From Demequina zhanjiangensis (lineage in GTDB: Bacteria > Actinomycetota > Actinomycetes > Actinomycetales > Demequinaceae), in contig NZ_JAUHPV010000008.1 in assembly GCF_030418315.1 (NCBI RefSeq), forward strand, positions 62,001 to 126,000: a stretch of DNA of 64,000 nt, written 5' to 3'. Made by a program: the position numbers and the translations under genes. A model generated the notes under the pieces. The model did not search any database. It was not told the origin of the DNA and worked only from the letters and a program-made list of their open reading frames with translations. The number at the start of each line of letters is the position of its first letter. The first letter of the stretch is position 1. Shown piece by piece: positions 45,781 through 58,788 of this stretch.

Positions 45781-46455
45781 CTAGGCGCGCGTGAGCCTGA
45801 CCACGCGCGTCGGCTCGAGCCCAGGCAACGTGCCCGCCTCAAGAACCTCGCCGACGAGTCGGTGCTTGCGGAGCGCGTACTTCGCGCGCTCGAGCTCATC
45901 GCCCGCAGAGCGACCCTTGAGGAGCACCATCTCACCCTCGGGGGCCAGGAGCGGCGCGCACCACTTCACCAGCTTGTCGATGCTCGCCACGGCACGCGCG
46001 GTGATCACGTCGGCCTCGACGCTCTCCTTGACCTCCTCCGCCCTGCCCCGGAGCACCGTGACGTTGTCGATGCCCACCTCTCGCGAGGCTTCGAGCAGCC
46101 ACTGCACGCGACGCTCCATGGGTTCCACGAGCACCACCCGACGCTCGGGAAGCATCGCGGCGACGACAAGCCCGGGCAGCCCGGCGCCGGAGCCGATGTC
46201 CACGATCACTCCGTCGCCGAGGAACGGCACGACGGCCGCTGAGTTGAGGATGTGCCTCTCCCACACGCGCTCCAGCTCGCGCGGCCCGATCAGGCCGCGG
46301 AGCACTCCCTGGTCCGCGAGCAGCTCTGCGAAGTGGCGCACCTGCGGATAGCGGTCACCGAAGTACGCCTCGACATCGGGCGACCCGTTCAGTGGATCGT
46401 CCTGGAGTCCGCGTGGCACGTCACTCTCGTCGCGCGGCTGAGTCGTCTCGGTCAT
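45781..46455 (-). CDS. rsmG: 16S rRNA (guanine527-N7)-methyltransferase RsmG
   Basis: A 224-residue SAM-dependent methyltransferase that makes m7G527 in 16S rRNA. Motifs: VWERHILNSAAVVPF, the SAM site VDIGSGAGLPGLVVAA, VTVLRGRAEEV and ITARAVASIDKLVKW. Loss gives low-level streptomycin resistance in several bacteria. GGGAG lies before ATG 46455. The family was formerly called GidB. Confidence 0.96.
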   Translation of the reverse strand: MTETTQPRDESDVPRGLQDDPLNGSPDVEAYFGDRYPQVRHFAELLADQGVLRGLIGPRELERVWERHILNSAAVVPFLGDGVIVDIGSGAGLPGLVVAAMLPERRVVLVEPMERRVQWLLEASREVGIDNVTVLRGRAEEVKESVEADVITARAVASIDKLVKWCAPLLAPEGEMVLLKGRSAGDELERAKYALRKHRLVGEVLEAGTLPGLEPTRVVRLTRA

Positions 46456-46467
46456 CGATCTCCCTTG

Positions 46468-46482
46468 GTTTCACGTGAAACA
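46468..46482. promoter_or_regulatory. parS site upstream of rsmG
   Basis: GTTTCACGTGAAACA, a near-complete parS, lies between jag and rsmG, 13 bases upstream of the rsmG start codon. Confidence 0.92.
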
Positions 46483-46537
46483 GTAGCGCGCCGCCCACTC
46501 CCCTACGGGAGTGAACGGCGCGCGAACGCACTGCAGA

Positions 46538-47026
46538 TCAGGACGCGGGCAGCACCACGACGTAGCGGTTCGGGTCCTCGCCCTCCGACTCGGATCCGAG
46601 GCCCGCCGCCAGCACGACATCGTGCACGACCTTGCGCTCGAAGGCGTTCATGGGCGGAAGCGACACACGCGCGCCCGACTCCTGCACCTTCGCGACGGCC
46701 TCGCGAGCCTGCTCCGCGAGACGCTCGCGTCGCCCGGCACGGAAGTCGGCGATGTCGAGCATCAGCCTGCTGATCTCACCCGTGTCCGCCTGCACGGCGA
46801 GACGCGCGAGATCCTGGAGGGCGTCGAGCACCTCTCCGTCGGGACCCACGAGCCGCTTGAGGTCCTGGCTGGGTCCGTCCGCGATCACGGCGACCTTCGC
46901 TCGTCCCGCCTCGACGGAGATGTCGATGTCGCCGTCCATGTCGAGGATGTCGAGCAGCTCCTCAAGGAAGTCCGCCGCCGCGTCGCCCTCAGCCTCGAGG
47001 CGAGCGGTGTCCTTCTCGTCAGTCAT
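46538..47026 (-). CDS. jag: Jag/KhpB-like RNA-binding protein
   Basis: A 162-residue protein with a KH domain (DISVEAGRAKVAVIADGPSQ, LVGPDGEVLDALQDLAR) and an R3H domain (SLPPMNAFERKVVHDVV). The order yidC-jag-rsmG is conserved. The N-terminal Jag domain of firmicutes is absent. It likely binds RNA and aids cell-envelope or division control. Confidence 0.93.
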   Translation of the reverse strand: MTDEKDTARLEAEGDAAADFLEELLDILDMDGDIDISVEAGRAKVAVIADGPSQDLKRLVGPDGEVLDALQDLARLAVQADTGEISRLMLDIADFRAGRRERLAEQAREAVAKVQESGARVSLPPMNAFERKVVHDVVLAAGLGSESEGEDPNRYVVVLPAS

Positions 47027-47077
47027 GATTCCTGCCGTTCGTTGTGCGGCCGCCGTAGGCGACGCGGGTGGTCTTGA

Positions 47078-48031
47078 CTATCGCTTCTTGCGGTTCTTGC
47101 GCTTGGGCTGCTGGCGCTGGCCGGAAGCCTTGGTCTCCTCGACCTCGGTCTCGGCGGTCATGTCGAAGGCCTCGCCCTCGATCGTCTTGCCCTTGCGCTT
47201 CGCCTTCTCCGCGCGCCTGGCGAGCAGCTTGCGCTCCGCCTCGGACCCGGGGGTCGGGTTGTTGCGGATGACGTAGAACTGCTGACCCATGGTCCAGAGG
47301 TTGGTGGTGGTCCAGTAGATGAGGACACCGACCGGGAAGTTCGGACCCGAGATGACGAAGATGAACGGCAGCACGTACATGAGGATCTTCTGCTGCTGCG
47401 CCATCGGGCCCTCGAGGGCCGAGGCAGGCATGTTCTTCTGCGTCAGCTGGTGCTGGGTGAGGAAGGTCGTGGCGACCATCGCGATGATGAGCACGGCGGA
47501 TAGGACCCTCGCAGAGGTGCTCGCGCCGTCGGACAGGAATGTCTCATCCAAGCCCGCGCCGAACAACGTCGCCTGCTGTGCCTGGTTGATCAGTTCATCC
47601 GTGAGCAGGCCGATCTCACCGCCACCCTGCTCGAGTCGATAGTTGAGCACGCGGAACAGTGCGAAGAAGATGGGCGCCTGGATCAGCATCGGCAGGCACG
47701 AGGCGAACGGATTCGTCTTGTGCTTGGAGTACAGCTCCATGGTCTCGCGGCTCATGGCCTCGCGGGACGCCTGGTCCTTCTTGCCCTTGTACTTGTCCTG
47801 CACCGCGCGCAGCTCGGGCGCGATCACCTGCATCGCACGCGATGCCTTGATCTGCTTGACGAACAGAGGGATCAGCGCGATACGGATCGTCACCACCAGG
47901 CCGACGATGGAGAGGGCCCAGGTGATGCCCGCGGCCGGATCCATGCCGAGGAACTCGAGCAGCTGGTGCCAGATCACCATGACATTGGCGACCACCCACT
48001 CGAGCGGCTGCAGAATCGCGAAGAAGTCCAT
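47078..48031 (-). CDS. yidC: Membrane protein insertase YidC
   Basis: A 317-residue YidC/Oxa1 insertase without the large Gram-negative periplasmic domain. The catalytic arginine is in TIRIALIPLFVKQIKAS (about residue 50), the coiled cytoplasmic loop is VQDKYKGKKDQASREAMSRE, and there are about five membrane segments. The C-terminal basic tail (QQPKRKNRKKR) probably contacts ribosomes. It inserts membrane proteins with or without SecYEG. Confidence 0.96.
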   Translation of the reverse strand: MDFFAILQPLEWVVANVMVIWHQLLEFLGMDPAAGITWALSIVGLVVTIRIALIPLFVKQIKASRAMQVIAPELRAVQDKYKGKKDQASREAMSRETMELYSKHKTNPFASCLPMLIQAPIFFALFRVLNYRLEQGGGEIGLLTDELINQAQQATLFGAGLDETFLSDGASTSARVLSAVLIIAMVATTFLTQHQLTQKNMPASALEGPMAQQQKILMYVLPFIFVISGPNFPVGVLIYWTTTNLWTMGQQFYVIRNNPTPGSEAERKLLARRAEKAKRKGKTIEGEAFDMTAETEVEETKASGQRQQPKRKNRKKR

Positions 48032-48041
48032 GAGGTGTTGC

Positions 48042-48380
48042 CTATTCGTTGAGGTCGACTGGCGTCGAGGGTACAGGCTCGGCGTGCGGCCTTACCGAGA
48101 CCTCGCGCTTGCGGAACAGAGGTTCGCCCACCTGGGGGACGTCATCGACTCCCCCGTGGCTCCACGGATTGCAGCGGAGCACGCGCCAGCCGGCAAGGGC
48201 GCTGCCCTTGATCGCGCCGTGGCGCTGCAGCGCCACGAGCCCGTAGCTCGAGCAGGACGGGTAGTACTTGCAGCGGGGACCGGTCAGTGGCGAGATGACG
48301 AGCTGGTAGGTGCGGACGAGGCCGATCAGCAGGAGGCGAGGCGCGGAGGCGACGCCTCGACCCACCTGGGCCCACGTCAT
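48042..48380 (-). CDS. yidD: Membrane protein insertion efficiency factor YidD
   Basis: A 112-residue YidD with the conserved core [22 protein letters not shown] (cysteines in [10 protein letters not shown]) followed by [19 protein letters not shown]. The ATG overlaps the rnpA stop by four bases. It aids insertion alongside YidC, encoded directly downstream. The C-terminal tail is Pro/acid-rich. Confidence 0.95.
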   Translation of the reverse strand: MTWAQVGRGVASAPRLLLIGLVRTYQLVISPLTGPRCKYYPSCSSYGLVALQRHGAIKGSALAGWRVLRCNPWSHGGVDDVPQVGEPLFRKREVSVRPHAEPVPSTPVDLNE

Positions 48381-48721
48381 AGCGAGGCCTTCCTCAACGC
48401 GGCGGCGGCGCCGTCACGGAGGTCGCGTCGGAGCGCCTCGAAGCTGGAGGACGCGGAAGCCGGAAGCGCGCGCACCACGATGCGGGTCCCGTCGGGCAGC
48501 GTGGGAAGAAGCTCGGCGCTGATCGCGCGGAGGCGACGCTTCACCCTGTTGCGCACCACTGCGACACCCACTGCCCTAGAAACGGCGAAACCGGCCATGC
48601 TCGGGGCATCACCGGTTCGCTCGACGTAGACCACCATGGTCTTGCGACCGCTCCGCGACCCGCGGCGCATCACGGACTGGAAGTCCGCGGCCGTCCGGAG
48701 TCGGGAGTCGGCCTTCAGCAC
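48377..48721 (-). CDS. rnpA: Ribonuclease P protein component
   Basis: A 114-residue RNase P protein. It opens [20 protein letters not shown] and has the family motif [14 protein letters not shown] (RNR). Together with the RNase P RNA (not in this window) it matures tRNA 5' ends. GTG 48721 immediately follows the rpmH stop, so the two are in one operon. Confidence 0.96.
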   Translation of the reverse strand: MLKADSRLRTAADFQSVMRRGSRSGRKTMVVYVERTGDAPSMAGFAVSRAVGVAVVRNRVKRRLRAISAELLPTLPDGTRIVVRALPASASSSFEALRRDLRDGAAAALRKASL

Positions 48722-48859
48722 TTAGGCCGAAAGGTTGCCGCGGCCCTTGCGGCGACGCGATGCGAGGATCGAGCGTCCGGCACGGGTGCGCATGCGCAGG
48801 CGGAAGCCGTGCGTCTTGGCGCGCTTACGGTTGTTCGGCTGGAAGGTCCGCTTGCTCAC
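48722..48859 (-). CDS. rpmH: 50S ribosomal protein L34
   Basis: A 45-residue L34: [20 protein letters not shown], then [16 protein letters not shown]. It starts with GTG 48859, with GGAG eight bases upstream. It is the first gene of the leftward rpmH-rnpA-yidD-yidC-jag-rsmG operon and diverges from dnaA. Confidence 0.97.
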   Translation of the reverse strand: MSKRTFQPNNRKRAKTHGFRLRMRTRAGRSILASRRRKGRGNLSA

Positions 48860-48906
48860 GGGAATGCTCCAAAGACTATGGGGGATGGGGTCACATCAGC
48901 GCACCA

Positions 48907-48935
48907 ACGTTACGCGCTCGCGCGTGGACGGTCAA
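48907..48935 (-). promoter_or_regulatory. Promoter of rpmH
   Basis: On the minus strand TTGACC (48930-48935), a 17-base spacer and TAACGT (48907-48912) form a good sigma-70-type promoter about 50 bases from the rpmH start codon. Confidence 0.65.
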
Positions 48936-48970
48936 ATTCCACCGCTGCTGAGCGCGCTCGAGGTCAAACG

Positions 48971-48976
48971 TATAGA
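48971..48976 (+). promoter_or_regulatory. Possible dnaA promoter -10 element
   Basis: TATAGA lies 120 bases before dnaA. Seventeen bases upstream of it is a weak CTGAGC -35. A DnaA-box-like CAATCCACA (minus strand, 49068-49076) sits 20 bases before the start codon, which could mediate autoregulation. Confidence 0.35.
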
Positions 48977-49095
48977 GTCCACCTTCGCACATCGAAGGCG
49001 CTGGACCGACACGCCGCTTCCCAAGTAACGAGCGTATGACGTACTCTCAACGGGCTGTGTAGAACTCTGTGGATTGACGATCGGATGGGGGTCAG

Positions 49096-50505
49096 GTGAC
49101 CGAGCAGGCGGGTGCGCCAAGCATCGAGGACATCTGGCGAGAGGCCCTGGAGCATCTGGTCCACGACAGCGGGATCAGCGCACAGCACCGATCGTTCCTC
49201 AGGCTCGTGAAGCCGCTCGCGGTCGTCGAGGACAACGTGTTCCTCGCTGTGGCCGAGGACTTCACCAAGACCTACATCGAGTCGACGCTTCGGGGCGGAG
49301 TGACCGAGGCCCTCTCGCATGTGCTGGGTCGGGACATCAGGATCGCCGTCACGGTCGACGCGTCCGTCACTCCCCCGGACATCGCTGTCCCCGAGCCCAC
49401 GGCGGTGGACGACGCAGGCACCAGCGCGCCGTCGGCCCCGACGCCCGTGACGAGGACGCCCGACGCGGTGCCCGATCCTCATCTGAACCCGCGGTACACC
49501 TTCGACACCTTCGTCATCGGCTCGTCGAACAGGTTCGCGCATGCGGCAGCTCTCGCCGTCGCCGAATCACCCGGCAAGACCTACAACCCCCTCTTCATCT
49601 ACGGCGGGTCGGGACTGGGGAAGACGCACCTGCTGCATGCGATCGGCCACTACACGCGCCAGATCAAGCCGCAGACCCGGGTCCGCTACGTGAACTCGGA
49701 GGAGTTCACCAACGACTTCATCAACTCGATCCGTGACGACCGCTCGCTGACGTTCAAGAGGACGTACCGCGAGGTCGACGTCCTGCTGATCGACGACATT
49801 CAGTTCCTGCAGGGCAAGGAGCAGACGCTCGAGGAGTTCTTCCACACCTTCAACGCGCTGCACAACGCCGGCAAGCACGTGGTGATCACCTCGGATGTGA
49901 GCCCGCGCAACCTGGACGGGATCGAGGAGCGCATGAGGACCCGCTTCGAGTGGGGCCTCATGACCGACGTCCAGCCGCCGGACCTCGAGACCCGCATCGC
50001 CATCCTCAGGAAGAAGGCGCAGGCGGACGACGTCGCGGCGCCCGGAGACGTGCTCGAGTACATCGCCTCCAACATCACGAGCAACATCCGCGAGCTCGAA
50101 GGCGCGCTGATCCGTGTGACCGCGTTCGCGGCGCTCAACAAGCAGACAGTGGATCTGTCCCTGGCGCAGGTGGTGCTCAAGGATCTGATCAGCGACAACG
50201 ACTCGGAGATCACGGCGTCGTCGATCATCGGCACCACGGCCGACTACTTCGGCATCTCGATGGACGAGCTCACCGGCACCTCACGTTCACGGGTGTTCGT
50301 GACCGCGCGTCAGATCGCCATGTACCTGTGCCGTGAGCTCACCGACCTGTCGCTTCCGAAGATCGGCGAGCACTTCGGTGGCAAGGACCACACGACGGTC
50401 ATGTACTCGGTCAAGAAGGTCGAGGATCAGATCGCGCAGCGTCGGCAGATGTACAACCAGGTCAACGAGATCCACGCGCGCGTCAAGCAGCAGACCCGCG
50501 GCTGA
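49096..50505 (+). CDS. dnaA: Chromosomal replication initiator DnaA
   Basis: A 469-residue initiator. Domain I (IEDIWREALEHLV) and a Pro/Thr-rich linker are followed by the AAA+ domain with Walker A GGSGLGKTHLLHAI, Walker B VLLIDDIQFLQ and the sensor II region. The domain IV DNA-binding signature is GGKDHTTVMYSVKKV. It starts at GTG 49096, with a G-run close before it. It binds the 9-mer boxes at oriC and near parA. Confidence 0.97.
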   Translation: MTEQAGAPSIEDIWREALEHLVHDSGISAQHRSFLRLVKPLAVVEDNVFLAVAEDFTKTYIESTLRGGVTEALSHVLGRDIRIAVTVDASVTPPDIAVPEPTAVDDAGTSAPSAPTPVTRTPDAVPDPHLNPRYTFDTFVIGSSNRFAHAAALAVAESPGKTYNPLFIYGGSGLGKTHLLHAIGHYTRQIKPQTRVRYVNSEEFTNDFINSIRDDRSLTFKRTYREVDVLLIDDIQFLQGKEQTLEEFFHTFNALHNAGKHVVITSDVSPRNLDGIEERMRTRFEWGLMTDVQPPDLETRIAILRKKAQADDVAAPGDVLEYIASNITSNIRELEGALIRVTAFAALNKQTVDLSLAQVVLKDLISDNDSEITASSIIGTTADYFGISMDELTGTSRSRVFVTARQIAMYLCRELTDLSLPKIGEHFGGKDHTTVMYSVKKVEDQIAQRRQMYNQVNEIHARVKQQTRG

Positions 50506-51029
50506 TCCTTTCGCCTTCGCTCGCCCGACACCCTCGGCTTCGCGGCTCGGTCCCGGCCTTGTGATGGCCCGACGATGCCCGCTGCCGCCTGCTCGCGGTG
50601 CCCTCGGAGCGCTGAGTCGCGCGTTCTCGATGTCACGGAACGACAACAGTTCACGACCGCAATACCACGGATCGATGCGTCATGCACACCTGGGGAAAAG
50701 CCTGTGAGTTCTTGTGAACGACAAGAAGTCCACAGACGAACAACCTGTGAACTACGCGCCGCTTCCTGTGAGTCCGCATTCCTCATCCACCGCGAAGCTC
50801 AGCGTCTCCGCAGCTCCGTCCCCGAGCGATCCACAACACAGATCTTGTAGTTACCAGCGCGAATGACAGGAATCCCCAGATTCCACCGCCCCTATGACTA
50901 CTTCTCAACCTTTCTTGTGATTACTCCCCATCCGACCTTCATGACGCTCCGCGCCACGCGTCCCGGTTTCCCGTGGAACGAGGTCCGAACTGGCGTAGTC
51001 TGTGGCGCAGACCAGAGGAGAGACCGCAC
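50506..51029. other. Candidate oriC, dnaA-dnaN intergenic region
   Basis: A 524-base non-coding gap, less GC-rich in its right half. Degenerate DnaA-box-like nonamers: AAGTCCACA (50726-50734) and CGATCCACA (50827-50835), each two mismatches from TTGTCCACA or TTATCCACA. The motif CCTGTGAAC or CCTGTGAGT recurs at about 50701, 50744 and 50770, and TTGTGA occurs at about 50712 and 50915. TTCTTGT-gaacg-ACAAGAA (50709-50727) is a 7-bp inverted repeat. No exact box was found by eye. Position strongly suggests oriC. Confidence 0.65.
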
Positions 51030-52157
51030 ATGAAGTTTTCCGTCGATCGCGACGTTCTCACCGACGCCGTGACGTGGACGTCGCGCGCCGTCCCGGCCCG
51101 TCCCCCTGTTCCCGTGCTCGCGGGAGTGCACATCGAGGCCGACGCTCAGGGCGTCGTCCGCCTGTCGAGCTTCGACTACGAGGTCTCCGCACGGGGCGAG
51201 TTCCCCGCCGACGTCGAGACGGCCGGTGAGGTGCTCGTGAGCGGTCGCCTCCTGCGCGACATCGCCAACGCGCTCCCCCACAAGCCGGTGCAGTTCGAGC
51301 TCGACGGCACCAAGGTGTCCGTCACCTGCGGCGCCTCGCGCTTCACGCTTGCGACGATGCCGGTCGACCAGTACCCCGACCTTCCGCAGCTGCCCGAGCA
51401 GTCCGGCACCATCGACGGCGCCGAGTTCCAGCAGGCGGTCGCGCAGGTGAGCGTCGCGGCGTCTCGAGACGAGACCCTCCCGATCCTCACGGGTATCCGC
51501 ATCGAGATCGAGGGCAGCCACGTGTCGCTGCTCGCCACCGACCGCTACCGGCTCGCGCTGCGCGAGCTGTCGTGGAAGCCGTCTGCCTCCGACGCGTCGG
51601 CGATCTCGCTCGTGCGTGCGAAGACTCTCACCGAGACGGCCAAGGCTCTTGGCGCCGGCGACGTCACCGTCGCTCTCAGCTCGGGCCAGGGCATCGACCT
51701 GGTCGGCTTCTCGGCCGGCGGCCTCGTCACCACCTCGCTGCTGATGGACGGCGACTACCCGCAGGTCCGTCGGCTCTTCCCGGATGAGAGCCCGATCACC
51801 GCGGTGGTGCGCACCCAGGATCTGATCGACGCCACGCGACGCGTCTCGCTCGTCGCCGAGCGGAACTCGTCCGTGCGCCTCGCCTTCCTGGAGGGCGAGG
51901 TGACGCTCGACGCAGGTCAGACCGAGGACGCGCAGGCGTCCGAGGCGCTCGAGGCCACCGTCGAGGGCGGTGACATCACGGTCGCGTTCAACCCGCAGTA
52001 CCTGCTGGACGGTCTGAACGCGCTCGGCACCGAGTACGTGCGGTTCGGTTTCACGCAGGACACCAAGCCGGTCGAGTTCGTCGGACTCTCCGAGCCGGGT
52101 GGCGACCTTGCCAGCGAGTTCCGCTACCTGCTTGTCCCCATCCGCATCGCCTCCTGA
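51030..52157 (+). CDS. dnaN: DNA polymerase III beta sliding clamp
   Basis: A 375-residue clamp of three repeated domains: MKFSVDRDVLTDAVTWTSRA starts domain 1, LLATDRYRLALRELSW lies in domain 2 and FNPQYLLDGLNALGTEYVRF in domain 3. It tethers polymerase III and many repair proteins to DNA. GGAGAG is eight bases before ATG 51030. Confidence 0.97.
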   Translation: MKFSVDRDVLTDAVTWTSRAVPARPPVPVLAGVHIEADAQGVVRLSSFDYEVSARGEFPADVETAGEVLVSGRLLRDIANALPHKPVQFELDGTKVSVTCGASRFTLATMPVDQYPDLPQLPEQSGTIDGAEFQQAVAQVSVAASRDETLPILTGIRIEIEGSHVSLLATDRYRLALRELSWKPSASDASAISLVRAKTLTETAKALGAGDVTVALSSGQGIDLVGFSAGGLVTTSLLMDGDYPQVRRLFPDESPITAVVRTQDLIDATRRVSLVAERNSSVRLAFLEGEVTLDAGQTEDAQASEALEATVEGGDITVAFNPQYLLDGLNALGTEYVRFGFTQDTKPVEFVGLSEPGGDLASEFRYLLVPIRIAS

Positions 52158-52165
52158 CCTCGCGG

Positions 52166-53371
52166 ATGCGCGTCACGCACGTCCAGCTCGCAGACTTCCG
52201 CTCGTACGGGAGCCTTGATCTCGCGATCGGTCCCGGCGTCACGACCTTCGTCGGCCGGAACGGTCAGGGGAAGACCAACCTCGTCGAGGCGGTGCGGTAC
52301 CTCTCGACGTTGTCGTCGCATCGGGTCGCGGCCGACGCTCCTCTTCTGAGGTTCGGATCCGAGCGCTCCGTCATCGGCGCACGGATCGAGAAGAACGGTC
52401 GCGCCCTGTCGATGGAGGTGACGCTCAACTCGGGGAAGCAGAACACCGCGCGCCTCAACCGTGGCCAGATCCGGCCGCGCGAGCTGCTCGGTGTGCTGCG
52501 GACGGTCGTCTTCGCTCCCGAGGACCTCATGCTCGTCAAGGGCGATCCGGCGGGACGGCGACAGCTCATGGACGAGCTCGTCGTCTCGCTCCAGCCCGCG
52601 CTCGCCGGAGACCTCGCCGACTACGACCGGGTGCTCAAGCAGCGCGGCTCGATGCTCAAGACCGCGAAGAATGCGCGGGGCGACCTCACGATGCTCGACA
52701 TCTGGGATGAGAAGCTCGCGCAGCTGGGCGCCCGAATCATCCATGCCCGACGCCGGGCGGTCGCCGCGCTCGCACCGCATGTCGCCGAGGCCTATGCGGA
52801 CGTCGCGCCGGAAGGCGGCCTCTGCGAGCTCACCTACTCCACCTCGCTCGACTCGCCTGCGCATCGCGACGCGGACCCGGTGATCCCCTTCCCTGCCGAC
52901 GCGACGGTCGCCGAGATCGAGTCTCGGCTGCTCGACAGGCTCCGCACCCTCCGTTCGCAGGAGATCGAGCGGGGCGTGAACCTCGCGGGACCGCACCGCG
53001 ACGACCTGGACATCACGTTGGGCGGCATGCCGGCGAAGGGGTACGCGAGCCACGGCGAGAGCTGGTCGTGCGCGCTCGCGCTTCGGCTCGGCACCTACAC
53101 GTTGCTGACGGCCGACGGCGGACCCGACGACGACCCGGACGGTGAGCCCGTGCTCATCCTCGACGATGTTTTCGCCGAGCTCGACTCCGGCCGCCGCGCG
53201 GCACTCGCGCGCCGACTCACCGACGCGCGCCAGGTCCTCATCACGGCCGCCGTCGCCGAGGACGTGCCGGCCGAGCTCGCCGCGCACCCCGCGGGAGCCG
53301 CGACGGTTCTCGTCTCGCGGGACGAGTCGGGACTGACGACGGCCGTGGCGGATGCAGGCGGTGCCGGATGA
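52166..53371 (+). CDS. recF: RecF recombination-mediator ATPase
   Basis: A 401-residue SMC-like ATPase with Walker A GRNGQGKTNLVEAVRYL near residue 31, a signature region in the middle and Walker B VLILDDVFAELDSGRRAAL in the last third. It helps load RecA at ssDNA gaps. It follows dnaN by eight bases and overlaps the DUF721 start by ATGA. Confidence 0.96.
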   Translation: MRVTHVQLADFRSYGSLDLAIGPGVTTFVGRNGQGKTNLVEAVRYLSTLSSHRVAADAPLLRFGSERSVIGARIEKNGRALSMEVTLNSGKQNTARLNRGQIRPRELLGVLRTVVFAPEDLMLVKGDPAGRRQLMDELVVSLQPALAGDLADYDRVLKQRGSMLKTAKNARGDLTMLDIWDEKLAQLGARIIHARRRAVAALAPHVAEAYADVAPEGGLCELTYSTSLDSPAHRDADPVIPFPADATVAEIESRLLDRLRTLRSQEIERGVNLAGPHRDDLDITLGGMPAKGYASHGESWSCALALRLGTYTLLTADGGPDDDPDGEPVLILDDVFAELDSGRRAALARRLTDARQVLITAAVAEDVPAELAAHPAGAATVLVSRDESGLTTAVADAGGAG

Positions 53372-53934
53372 CGGACGAGGGAGAGCTGCCGCCGGTCCCG
53401 GCGGATGAGGAAGGTGTGCCTCTGCGCTCCGCGCAGGACATCGCGCGCGAGGCGATGCAGCGCGCGCGGGACTCCGCTCGTCAACGGGGCGCGCGGTTGG
53501 GCAGCCCCCGGGCGGCCCGACGCGATCGGAACGAGAAGCGGGACCGCACCGAGCGTGATGCTCTCCCCTATGGCGTCGGCCGCGATCCCCAACCGATGTC
53601 GGACGCGGTGCAGTCGCTCATGCGCAGGATGGGGTGGGCCGAGCAGATCGAGGTGACCTCTGTCACCGCCCGATGGCGTGAGGTGGTGGGCGAGCAGATC
53701 GCCGACAGGTGCGAGCCTCTCGAGTTCGAGGACGGCACCCTCACGGTCAAGGCATCGTCGACCGCGTGGGCGACCCAGCTGACCCTCATGAAGGGGCAGC
53801 TCATCCACCGGCTCAACGAGGAGCTCGGACGGGACCTGGTCAAGGAGCTCAGGGTGCTCGGGCCCACGGCGCGCACCTGGAGCAAGGGGCCGCGCAAGGT
53901 GAGAGGGCGCGGGCCGCGCGACACCTACGGGTGA
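53368..53934 (+). CDS. DUF721 (DciA-like) protein
   Basis: A 188-residue DUF721 protein. In many bacteria without a DnaC/DnaI loader, the DUF721 protein DciA loads the replicative helicase. Core features: MRRMGWAEQIEVTSVTARWREVVGE and TVKASSTAWATQLTLMKGQLI. The N-terminal 60 residues are basic and unstructured. The gene order recF-DUF721-gyrB is typical of actinomycetes; dnaB is also in this window. Confidence 0.85.
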   Translation: MTDEGELPPVPADEEGVPLRSAQDIAREAMQRARDSARQRGARLGSPRAARRDRNEKRDRTERDALPYGVGRDPQPMSDAVQSLMRRMGWAEQIEVTSVTARWREVVGEQIADRCEPLEFEDGTLTVKASSTAWATQLTLMKGQLIHRLNEELGRDLVKELRVLGPTARTWSKGPRKVRGRGPRDTYG

Positions 53935-54143
53935 TCGCGCCCGCCGGTCGCGCCGCGCAAGGTCGACGAGGGCCTGTGAACGCCTTGACACGCCGCTCGT
54001 GAGGTGCACGCTTCTCGCACGCCGAAAAGGTGTTCGCCCCAGGAGTCGTGAATATGGCCTCAATAGGCCCAGAACGGCCCACAGAGCCACTAGAATGATC
54101 CAGGATAAGACGCGAGCCATCTCCGGCCGCGTCGGGGGCTTGA

Positions 54144-58785
<4,642 letters not shown>

Positions 58786-58788
58786 TCG

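Noticed and set aside
50966-50979. parS-like GTTTCCCGTGGAAC before dnaN
   Set aside because: Two asymmetric changes break the central CACGTG core; binding is unlikely.
54091-54096. TAGAAT as gyrB promoter -10
   Set aside because: No acceptable -35 at 16-18 bases; left out of the feature list.
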